Origin: Haberlea rhodopensis
Taxonomy: Eukaryota > Streptophyta > Magnoliopsida > Lamiales > Gesneriaceae
NCBI GenBank assembly: GCA_907163345.1
Contig: CAJQUN010000512.1
Location: 310,001-374,000, forward strand
Length of the DNA: 64,000 nt
Reading direction: 5' to 3'
The position numbers and the translations under genes are program-made. This document shows, one piece after another, positions 33,992-43,676 of this stretch (position 1 is its first letter; each line of letters opens with the position of its first letter). The notes below the pieces were generated by a model. The model worked only from the letters and a program-made list of their open reading frames with translations. It made no database searches and was not told the DNA's origin.

Positions 33992-36063
33992 TGTGATATC
34001 CCCGAAATGATTAATTGCAATTTAGGGCATTAATTGTGTTTATATGATTAATTATGATGGTAATTAATTGAGTATGTCCTGGATTTAATTAATGTGTGGA
34101 AATGCATGGTCACATGGAAAGGATGGACCCGGGAGTGCATTTCAGGGTGCATGTTGTGCATGTTGGAGAAAATTGTTATTAGCATTGATTTATTTGCCTT
34201 GGTTAGCAATTAATTGGAAATCATGAGTTAATTGATATTTGGTGCATTTTGGATTAATGCTTTTGAAAATATCATGTTGGGGTGTTTTATACACCATGGG
34301 TTTGTGGAATGCTTTTTAATTAACCCAACCCACTTTATTACCCCAAACCCCCCACCACACATTCATTCTTACTTTCCACTTTCCCAAAAATTACACCACC
34401 CAAACCCTCATTTCCCTCATTTTCGAGTTGGTGCTCAAGGGTGGAGAGAAACCCTTCCAAAAATCTGTTTTGTGGAGTTTATTGGGAGATTTGAGATCCC
34501 CAAGAGGTATGGATACCTCATTGTTGGTTTTTGAAGTATTTTAATTGAGTTTGAAATGGTTTGAAGGGTTTTGAAATGGGTTTGTATGAGTTGGTGTTAT
34601 TTTTGGGTGAGTGTTAGATTTATGGTTGTATGAGTGTTTTTTGAAGATTATGTATTTGATGTTGTTGGTTTGTTTGGTAGGGGAGTTGGAATGGGTTGGA
34701 ATGAAGTTTTGGAGCATAGTGGCGAAAAATCGCGATACAGGGCTCGGCGATCGATCGCCCCACCAGGCGATCGATCGCGAGAGGCAGTGCGCTCCAGAAG
34801 CATTTGGCGATCGATCGCCACATTTGGGCGATCGATCGGCGAGGGTGGCGATCGATCGCGCAAACTGGCGATCGATCGCGAAGGAACAAAAATTCATGTT
34901 CGGCGAGGCAGTGTGGTCTCGCGATCGATCGGCCCTTATGCCGCGATCGATCGCGAGACATAAAATTGATGTTTTTGGATTTTATTGTAGGATTTTTGGT
35001 ATCGGACTATTATTGGGTTCTAATATTGATTTGTGTGAATATGTAGAACCATCCCAGGTGGCGACACAGCCAAGGAATTGAAGTCCTACCACACCTACTT
35101 TTTGGAAAGGTACGTAGAGGACGTACGGGCACCCAACGGTACATGTATCTAATATACTCATCGTTTATGCATTGTGGATGCGAGTATATATGTGATTATG
35201 CATTGTGGATGCAAATACATGTTGAATTATGCATGATGATTGTAGATGCATATGATTATTGGTGCACATCCCATGAGTCGTGGTCATCCCTTGATGATTT
35301 TAATGCTTGCCGCTATTTGTTTTGGTTCCGCTAAATGTGAAGCGAGGGGTGGGAGCGCCGCATGTCACATTTGAGCGTGGTTATCATATAGGGCGAGGAA
35401 AGGATATTTGCCGCTCAATGTGAGGCGAGGGGTGGGAGTACCGCATGTCCATTGAAGCGAGGTTATTCTATGCCGCCTATAAGTAAATAAGCGAGGGGCA
35501 TTAAAATACATTGTGATGGACAGACTAGGGAATGGTGACCGGTATTTGATATTGATGAGATGGTATTGTGTCATGACATGTCTAGACCATTAAAAATAAT
35601 CTATTGATTATACTCATGAGTTATAGTACAGGGACAACTAAACTGGAAGCGTTTTGAAATGCATGGGAAAACAGGAAGTGTTTTAATTGTGTTTTATGCA
35701 TTTACGCTTTATATTCATATTGTGTTGAATATGAATGATATTATTGCTCATGTTTGGGGGTTGTCCTTGTAGGTACACCTTTGGCATGATAGAAGGGCTA
35801 AGCGGGTTGAGGTGGTGAGCTTGTGGAGAATTCTTTTGACCCAGGCAGGACAGGATTATTTTGTATAGTGTCTACTCTAGGAGTAGTGTAAAACTATAGT
35901 TGATAACATTCTTTTGATGAGGAATGTAATTAATCCATTGATAGTCCTCATTTTGGCATGTAATTCTTAAAGCTCATAGACTCAACACGATTAATTCACT
36001 CTGATCATTTATATTAGCTCTAATTATGCCTTTGATCCGCACTTAAGGATTAGGGTCCTTACA
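33992..36063 (+). repeat. Shared LTR: right LTR of B1 and left LTR of B2
   Basis: 2072 bp, the same ends as 27111-29167. It is followed not by GGGAC but by TTAG, an initiator-Met primer site and gag, so it serves two internal regions. Palindromes lie at 34747-34954 and the GCGAGGGGTGGGAG hairpins at about 35333-35505. It differs from the left LTR by several percent by eye, including indels. Confidence 0.9.
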
Positions 36064-38065
36064 TTAGTGGTATCAGAGCAGTGGTTAGAGAATCCGGGAA
36101 CGAGTGAAGGGTAGCCTTAGCATGATTGGCTAGGTGCTTACATTTGAAGCATGTTTATTCATGTGGTGCATATTGATGTTATATTCTGTTATACTAACAT
36201 GCTTATTATCATTCCTGTTATCTAACGGCATAACATGTATATTTGTTTTGGAATTGTTGTTAACATTTGTGTTACAGCATGGCTGCTATGAATGCGGGGA
36301 ACCTTAACGAAGAAGTTGGTGATGTGGGCAGTGTTAACTGCTAGCGTTGGACAAGTGAACCCTCTACGTCCACCAGCAGTAGGCTTGGAGCCAGTGCTCA
36401 GTTATTACTACCCGGTGAGATTAACTTGACTCAGTTTCTGTCTTACCACCCGCCCCGATTTGAGGGAACAGAATCAGGGAGAGGAAGCTGAGGAGTGGCT
36501 AGGAAGACTTGAGCAGATATTTGTGTCGGCTCCTTGTGCTGTTACAGCTTGGCTGAGGCTGGCAGAGTTCCAGTTAGCTAAGAAACCTCTAATGTGGTGG
36601 AGGGAGCACTGTAATGGAGCTAAGAGCACTGGGGTACTGTGATCGATGGACACTCTTCAGGACCCGGTTTCTTAACCGGTACTTCTCCGCAGCGGCGAGA
36701 CAGACGAAGGAGGACGAGTTTACAAGTTTGAAACAGGGGACATGACAGTGTCAGATTATGCCAAGCGGTACTCTTCGTTGCTGAGGTATGTTCCCCACAT
36801 TGCCACCAATGGGCATGCAAAGATGAGGAGTTTTATGAAGGGGTTGCGACGCGGTAAGCTCTATGACCGGGTTATCACACCAATAACCACAACTTCTTTG
36901 ATGATGCTCTCACAAGACGCGGAGCCTTGCCGAGGCTTGGAGTGGGAGCTTATCCTAGTGCCTGTGCCACCACAAGTACCACAACAGAGGCCAGACTAAT
37001 TAAAAGCTTGAGGCCACCGGGAGAAGCCATTTAACCTCGTGGTGCCTGATGCAAAGATGAGGAGTTTTAGAAGGGGTTGCGACCGGGAGCTCTATGACCG
37101 GGTTATCACCAATAACCAAACTTCTTTTGATGATGCTCTCACAAGAGCGGAGCTTGCCGGCTTGGAGTGGGAGCTTATCCTAGTGCTGTGCCACCACAAG
37201 TACCACAACAGAGGCAGACTAATGACAGCTTGAGGCCCCGGGGAGAGCCATTTAAACCTCGTGGTGCCTCTTCATCTGCACGGTATGGTGGAAAGAAGTT
37301 CTTTGGCCAGAAACAGGAGAACAAGAAGAATTGGTCGGCCAATCGAGGATCTTCACAAGGGAATATATCGGGGGGAACCAAGGTGCGACAATTGTGGAGG
37401 ACCACATTCTTCAAGTAAGTGCCCTGCCTGTTATCGTTGTGGCAAGATGGGCCACATCTCTCGGTATTGCCCCACCCGGGGAGGACAGTCAGAGTTTCAG
37501 GGCAACAGGCCGAGGTTTGATGATAGGACAGTACACCAGTGGCAGCAGTTTGGGCCTCGACCATCGGGAGGTCAGACAGTAGGACCGCCCCAGGGACAGG
37601 TGTATGCGCTGACTAGAGAGCAGGCCCAGGCAGCCCCAGAGGAGGTGATCGCCGGTACGTGTCATTTATTTACTTACCCTGCTTTTAATTTGATAGATAC
37701 AGGTGCCTCCCACTCTTTTGTATCTGTTGGCTTTGTGGAGAGACACCATATGCGCACGTCTTCTCTACCCACGCCTCTCCTTGTCTCGACACCCACTGGA
37801 AGAAATGTCGTTGCTGATCAGTTTATGGCAGATTGCCTCATTTATTTTGAGGGCAACGAGTTGAAGACAGACTTGATTGTGTTGGGTATGTCGGACTTCG
37901 ACTGCATCTTGGGCATTGATATTCTGAACAGATATCAGGCAGTGGTAGATTGCCCGCAGAAGATAGTGAAGTTCAGGCCTGATTTGGGTAGTCAGTGGAC
38001 TTTCTATGGCAACGGTTCTCGTGCGAAGATTCCGTTGATTTCAGCAATCAAGATGACTCAGCTGT
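36064..38065 (+). mobile_element. Element B2: truncated second internal region
   Basis: Primer site at 36068-36079, then a gag colinear with B1 that ends abruptly after the AAGATGACTCAGCTG segment at 38065. All of pol and the right LTR are missing. With B1 it forms an LTR-internal-LTR-internal arrangement. Confidence 0.85.
36279..38065 (+). pseudogene. B2 gag-protease, many single-base indels and a 234-bp duplication
   Basis: Colinear with the B1 gag-protease from its ATG to about codon 525. Between 36320 and 37050 extra or missing single bases appear every few tens of bases relative to B1. The part 36816-37049 is repeated at 37050-about 37270. From 37390 to 38065 the frame is clean again: zinc knuckle CYRCGKMGHISRYC at about 37420-37470 and protease FNLIDTGASHSF near 37690. 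It is non-functional as read. The indel pattern may reflect poor consensus sequence rather than real decay. Confidence 0.85.
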
Positions 38066-38330
38066 CCGGTTGATGTCTGTATCCAGTTGATCTTTATCAC
38101 CCGGTAAGACTTCAATATCCGGTAGGTGTCTTCATCCAGTAGGACTTTAACATCCGGTAGGTGTCTTCATCCGGTAGGACTTTAACATCCGGTAGGTGTC
38201 TTCATCCAGTTGGTCTTTATCACCCGGTAGGACTTCATCCAGTAGGTGTTTAACATCCGGTAGGAGTCTTCATCCAGTTGGTCTTTATCACCCGGTAGGA
38301 CTTCATCCAGTAGGTGTTTGTAATCACCAA
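38066..38330. repeat. Minisatellite with an ATCCGGTAGG / ATCCAGTAGG core
   Basis: About 14 degenerate copies of a 17-18 bp unit (core ATCCGGTAGG, spacer TGTCTTC or ACTTTAAC). It lies exactly at the junction between truncated B2 gag and element E. Confidence 0.85.
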
Positions 38331-39511
38331 AACTTAGAAATCGTTTCCCAACAGTTATCTCTCGATGTGTTGCTGTAAGCATCATCACCATGTCCTCCTG
38401 TAAAGCCTGTCATGACCGAAGAACAAAAGACATGACAGCCCCCACAAAGGGGGTCAGTACCCCAGTACGAGAAATAACTATATCATGTTAAATGATAAAG
38501 TATCATGCAATGCATACCATGTATGAATGCGATGTATGAATGGGTACAAGGAATCGAATATCAAGATACCAAAATTGGAGTCCAAAGGAATGTATCATCA
38601 AATAATATCAGCCCGAGCAGAGGGTGACACACGCAGCGCTAGGAGACTCATCATATGTGCTGTGTTCGTCCATCCCTCGTGTTTAGGTCTGGTGACACGC
38701 GCGTGACTACAATCGCTACCTATATGGTCTGTCATCGTCGTGCTCGTCGTCCCGACACTCAGAGTGAATCAACTCAGTCATAATCATGGATATCAAAGAA
38801 ATGATAGATCAATATGATATGCCCATGAATCATTTATGCATCAAATGATATATGCAACTCAATATATCAAGCAATCTCATGTAATTTCACATATCGTGTA
38901 ATCCAAGACATTCATCATATCATATAGTCACATAAGAAATCATATAGTGACAATTAATTCATATAAATCAAGTAATGGCATAAAAGGTCATACAGTAGTA
39001 TCATTGCACGCCTTTGCCAGACGTCGTGATACAACTCATTTCAACGTACCTCAACCCAAACTAATCTACCGAGACTTCTCGAGTCAACACCGGAATCTAT
39101 TAACCTGGTCATGTAAATTCCAAAATGATACCAAGTGTTCAAATAGTGCATTGAATCAAATGCAACTTCTAACTATTGACCTTAGTGATTTTCTTAATTT
39201 CAGCTTGACCCATTTTCGTAGAAAAATCACTATAAATTCATAAGACCTCCAAATGACTTCAAACCAGTGGGAAACATTCGACAACAACAAGGTTCATTTC
39301 ATATTTTCGGAGTTTTAACTAATTCATAGGTCTAGAGGTCGATTCATAGCATAATTCATCGAATTCTAATATGCTCTGTTAGTGCAGATTGAGCAGTGAT
39401 AGGGAAAAAGTCATAACTCACTCATATGAACTCAAAATCATGTGAGGCCAGTTTCTAATGCAAGAGAACTCCGAATTATATAATACATCTCTTATGAGCT
39501 TCAAGCAAAAT
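38331..39511 (-). repeat. E 3' LTR, left portion (up to the C1 insertion)
   Basis: Non-coding. Joined across C1 to 48576-49748: the host sequence reads CTTCAAGCAAAAT, then resumes with AAAATATTTC. The stretch near 38420 (ACAGCCCCCACAAAGGGGGT) resembles the GACAGCCCCCAACGGGG stretch of the C LTRs, read in the same direction. The left edge of the LTR is not certain; it may include the minisatellite. Confidence 0.6.
39507..39511. other. Target site duplication AAAAT, left copy (C1)
   Basis: Precedes the C1 left LTR; repeated at 48571-48575. Confidence 0.85.
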
Positions 39512-42026
39512 TGTGATGACCAGAGATTAGGGATGTTAATCCCGGAGTGTTAATAACCCGTAAAGTTGTTTTACGTGGCGATTTGGGGTTTAATCGAAGT
39601 GTTGGGCCTTCTGGGCTCGTCTATTTGAGTAGTTGGGATCGTTGGATCCCGAGGTTGAGATCGTATTCTCATTTCGGTGAAAACCTGTGAGTTGGGTTTT
39701 TAGTGTGACTCAGAATCTCGGGTGCTGTGTGTGGGCACCGGTAGGGGATTTTTGAGTTAGAGAGAGAGTTTTTGAAAACAGATGATTTTTAATGAATCAT
39801 GATGTATTTGTGGAACTATTAGTATTTCGGGGTATTTTTGCTATAAATACCAGTTAAACCCGAGATTTTAATTATCGGAGCCATTTTCCCCACATTTTCC
39901 CGTCAGCCTCTCTCTTCCCTCGCGTAGCCTTCCCGATCTGTTTGACCCCCGCGCACAAAAGGCCACCGCCCGCCGCCGTCCGGCCGCCGTTCGGCGCGTC
40001 CGACCCGCCGCCGTGTTCGTCTCTTCCAGGCGGTCCTATCCATACCAACAATTTGAAGTTTGGTCGAGAATCGAGCTCGGATCTGCCAGAAAAGCGTAGG
40101 GTTCGAAAACTGGAATTTCTTCGATTTGGGCTCGATTTTTGGTACGATTTTGGGGCTTTCTTTCAGGTGTTTTTGGGGCGTTTTGGTGCTTGGTTTGGGT
40201 CGATTATTTCAGATTTTTGTGGTTCGAAATATTGGTTGCATTTGGTTCGATTTTCAGTTCGATTTTTGTGGGGTTTATGTTCGAATTTGGGGATTTTTGA
40301 TAAGGAGTGATGATTCTTGTTAGCAATTGATTTATTTATGTTGTAGATGCATTATGATGCTTGATTGTGTTCGAATTTGAAGAATTATAAGGGTTCGAAT
40401 TTAAGGACTTGTTTGGGTTCGAATTTAAGGGTTTTGAGTTCGAAAATTGGGGGTTTTCGGCAAGGGGTGTTGATTCTTGCTTGGATAGCTTAATTCATAA
40501 TTTAGATGAATTATGGTGTTTATATTGGGTTCAATTTGTGTTGTGAAGGTTCGAAAATTTGTGGGGAATTCTTGAGCAATTTTCGATATTGGTTTATTGT
40601 CTTGTGTTGACAATATTTTTGAGGGTTATGGGTGTGCTTGAGCATGGGTTGCATGTTCGTAATTAATTGTGAATTATTTATCGTGTTAGCACATCGTTCC
40701 TCGGTGCATGGAACTCGAGCAAGGTTTGGCTCGGACTTCGGAGATTTAAGGTACGTGCGACGTACGAGCATTACTTTACGTGATAGCAATGTGATATGCA
40801 TAATGTGTTGTAATTGCATTAGATGGTTGTGAGTATGGCTATATGCATATATGTGTTGATATATATGGGGTACTGAGTCTATATGACTATTGTACGGCAT
40901 TTGAGATGCCTGAGAATGATCGTGGGATCATGTGCTCATTATAAGACATGTGAGATGTCTAAGTATAATGGGAAATTGGTAAAATAAATGCTAGGCATTT
41001 GAGCTATCTATGATTGATAGTGAAATTGAGAAATCAGTACTAGATATTGAGATATCTATATTTGTATGTATAATGAACTTGGAATCATTGATATTGATAC
41101 TTGAGAATCAGGCATGCTATGAGTTAAATCAATGTGTTGATTTACTGATTTATGAGATTTGATGAGTTTGATGATTGTGAGAACAGGGACAGTACACGGA
41201 ATCCCGGATGAGGATGTTGCCATCCAGGGAGTATCATTTAAATTCATTAGTATTTACTTTTGTTGTAAATTATGAATTTCATTATTGTGATTATGAGATT
41301 TCGTGTATTGGTATGCTCACCCCGTTGGGGGCTGTCTCTGTTGGGGCAGGTGAACAGGTGCATCGATGGCTATGGAGCTGGGCTCGAGCTGTTGATTGGA
41401 TGTACTCACAGGATCGTGGTACCAGGGCTTGATGGAGCACGGTATCGTATAGAGTACTTATATACACCCGAGGTTTATATACACATTTATGATGCTCGCT
41501 TGTGAGCATGGATATTCATGTATATGGGTTGTATATAAAGGCATGAGCCTTTCTCTCTTTCATTATATGTTGCATGCAATGTGATAGAATTGCTAATGAT
41601 ATGAGAGTCGTTAGTGTATTGTGTGGGTGTTGAGACCCATTTATGTCGTCATATGTGTGGTGTCTTCCCTGGCTGGGAATTTACTTTGTGTTCAGTATTC
41701 TGTTGGGTATTGTGTATTCCCTGGCCGGGAATTATATTATGTGATGTGCTTTTGTTTTGGGATAGCTCAATTTACGGGGAGACTCTGCCCAAATTTTTAT
41801 AAAAGTCCACAATGTGAAAAGTGGCAAAATGGGGATGATAATGGGCAACTCTATGAGTCTATATGTTAGTAGAGATGATCTTATAACGTTGAACATTAAA
41901 GAAATTTAGTAGTTGCCATTCAATGGTAAAGTATCATCTGAGCTTCCCGATTGATTTGTATAGAAGCATGTGCCACACATAGTGGTTAATACACTAATTA
42001 AGGGTTAAGGGCTTGGGGTCCTTACA
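39512..42026 (+). repeat. Left LTR of C1
   Basis: 2515 bp from TGTGATGACCAGAG to GGGGTCCTTACA. A TATA box (TATAAATA) stands at 39842-39849 and a GC-rich, CpG-dense leader at about 39945-40030. A second TATA-like GTATATAAAGG lies near 41530. Confidence 0.95.
39842..39849 (+). promoter_or_regulatory. Probable LTR promoter TATA box (C1 left LTR)
   Basis: TATAAATA about 330 bp into the LTR, followed about 100 bp on by a CpG-dense stretch. The same box occurs at 46384-46391, and in reverse (TATTTATA) at 57197-57204 and 63600-63607 in C2. Confidence 0.6.
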
Positions 42027-42030
42027 TTAG

Positions 42031-42042
42031 TGGTATCAGAGC
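42031..42042 (+). other. Primer binding site, initiator tRNA-Met type (C1)
   Basis: TGGTATCAGAGC after the LTR and a TTAG spacer, identical in layout to B1. Confidence 0.92.
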
Positions 42043-42525
42043 AGTGGTTAGCTCTTTGGGGCTGTTGAGGGCCTGGAACATGCTGATAGGGATGAGTATC
42101 ACATATTTATGCATGATAGTAGCTAGTGTTGTGACACAACTGTTTTGCTTATGTGCATTTGTGATATGTGATCATAGTGAAACGATTATATGTCATGACA
42201 TCTATGGAATCATAATATAACCTGTTGATTATGATTGTGAGTTGTGACACAGGGGCAACCAAATGGAGCATTTTGAAATGCATCGGAATATGGGAAGTAC
42301 TTTGTACTCATGATTTATGCATTTACTCATTATAATCATATTGTGGGAATATGGATTATTGTATGCTCATGGGTTGTGATTGTTCCTGTAGGAACACTAT
42401 GATGCGAAAGGCTAAGGCCATGGTTGAAAGACACGAAACGGTAACCTGCATTTTATATACATCATGGATTTATGCATTGTTGTTGCATGTGTACATGTAG
42501 TGATGATTTTAATGCTTTGCCGCCA
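42043..42525 (+). other. C1 interior, module resembling the 3' part of the B LTR
   Basis: 42180-42430 is similar to B LTR 28670-28900 (ATGTCATGACAT, GGGGCAACCAAATGG/GGGACAACCAAACGG, TTTGAAATGCATSGG, ATTTATGCATTTAC, TATTCATATTG-like, TCCTGTAGG). It is non-coding. Confidence 0.65.
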
Positions 42526-42945
42526 TTTGTTGAAGCGAGGGGTGGGAGCGCCGCATGTCACATTTGTGCGAGGTGCATTAAAATACACTCATGTTGATGT
42601 ATATTGGATATGGCATATGCTTTGTGATTGCAGGTGTAAATGGAATACTTGGTGAATATCCCATGAGTCATTGTTATGGATGAGTGATGATTTTAAATGC
42701 TTGCCGCTATTTATTATTTTGTGCCGCTAAAATGTGAAGCGAGGGGTGGGAGCGCCGCATGTCACATTGAAGCGTGGTTAGCATATGAGGCGAGGAAAGA
42801 ATATTTGCCGCTAAAATGTGAGGCGAGGGGTGGGAGTACCGCATGTCCATTTAAGCGAGGTTATTCTATGCCGCCTATATGTGAAGCGAGGGGTGGGAGT
42901 ACCGCATGTTTTTACTTGAGCGAGGGGCATTAAAATACACTACCG
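42526..42945 (+). repeat. GCGAGGGGTGGGAG hairpin repeats in C1
   Basis: Four copies of GCGAGGGGTGGGAG (near 42535, 42738, 42820 and 42889), each followed by a CGCATGT-type segment and flanked by short inverted repeats such as AATGTGA/TCACATT and AAATG/CATTT. The same motif occurs in all B LTRs and in C2 and, in reverse, in the solo LTR. Confidence 0.8.
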
Positions 42946-42968
42946 TGACAATGACTAGGGATCAGCTA

Positions 42969-43676
42969 TATTGACTGGCGATGATTCTTGCCGCCATGGA
43001 TATTGATAGCGATGGTTTATGCCGCTATATTGACTGGCGATGATTCTTGCCGCCATGGATATTGATAGCGATGGTTTATGCCGCTATATTGACTGGCGAT
43101 GATTCTTGCCGCCATGGATATTGATAGCGATGGTTTATGCCGCTATATTGACTGGCGATGATTCTTGCCGCCATGGATATTGATAGCGATGGTTTATGCC
43201 GCTATATTGACTGGCGATGATTCTTGCCGCCATGGATATTGATAGCGATGGTTTATGCCGCTATATTGACTGGCGATGATTCTTGCCGCCATGGATATTG
43301 ATAGCGATGGTTTATGCCGCTATATTGACTGGCGATGATTCTTGCCGCCATGGATATTGATAGCGATGGTTTATGCCGCTATATTGACTGGCGATGATTC
43401 TTGCCGCCATGGATATTGATAGCGATGGTTTATGCCGCTATATTGACTGGCGATGATTCTTGCCGCCATGGATATTGATAGCGATGGTTTATGCCGCTAT
43501 ATTGACTGGCGATGATTCTTGCCGCCATGGATATTGATAGCGATGGTTCATGCCGCTATATTGACTGGCGATGGTTCTTGCCGCCATGTATATTGATAGC
43601 GATGGTTCATGCCGCTATATTGACTGGCGATGGTTCTTGCCGCCATGTGTATTGATAGCGATGCCTCTTTCCGCTA
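42969..43676 (+). repeat. 59-bp tandem array, 12 units, each two hairpins (C1)
   Basis: Unit starts at 42969 and every 59 bp after it; the first nine or ten units are identical by eye and the last two vary. Each unit holds ATAGCG-(11 nt)-CGCTAT and TGGCG-(11 nt)-CGCCA. It is non-coding. The homologous array in C2 has about six units and in C3 about eight 58-bp units. Confidence 0.95.

Larger units (their letters stand above)
27111..36063 (+). mobile_element. Element B1: Tekay/Del-like Ty3/gypsy chromovirus, defective
   Basis: LTR (27111-29167), initiator-Met primer site, gag-protease, reverse transcriptase, RNase H, integrase, chromodomain-like tail, polypurine tract and LTR (33992-36063). 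Domain order (reverse transcriptase, RNase H, integrase) and the C-terminal chromo-like segment mark a Ty3/gypsy chromovirus; motif wording fits Tekay/Del. Pol is broken by a stop at 31050 and several frameshifts. The five bases on the left, GGGAC, are not repeated on the right because the right LTR runs straight into another internal region (B2). Confidence 0.9.

Noticed and set aside
39942..40310. 122-codon frame in the C1 LTR leader (MTPAHKRPPP...)
   Set aside because: In C2 the homologous sequence is open in different frames with small indels, so the reading frame is not maintained.
42969..43676. CRISPR-like array
   Set aside because: Units are directly adjacent with no unique spacers, and the array lies inside a plant LTR element with a primer binding site.
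42969..43676. Centromeric satellite
   Set aside because: Only 12 units of 59 bp, bounded by element sequence and present at the same place in C2.
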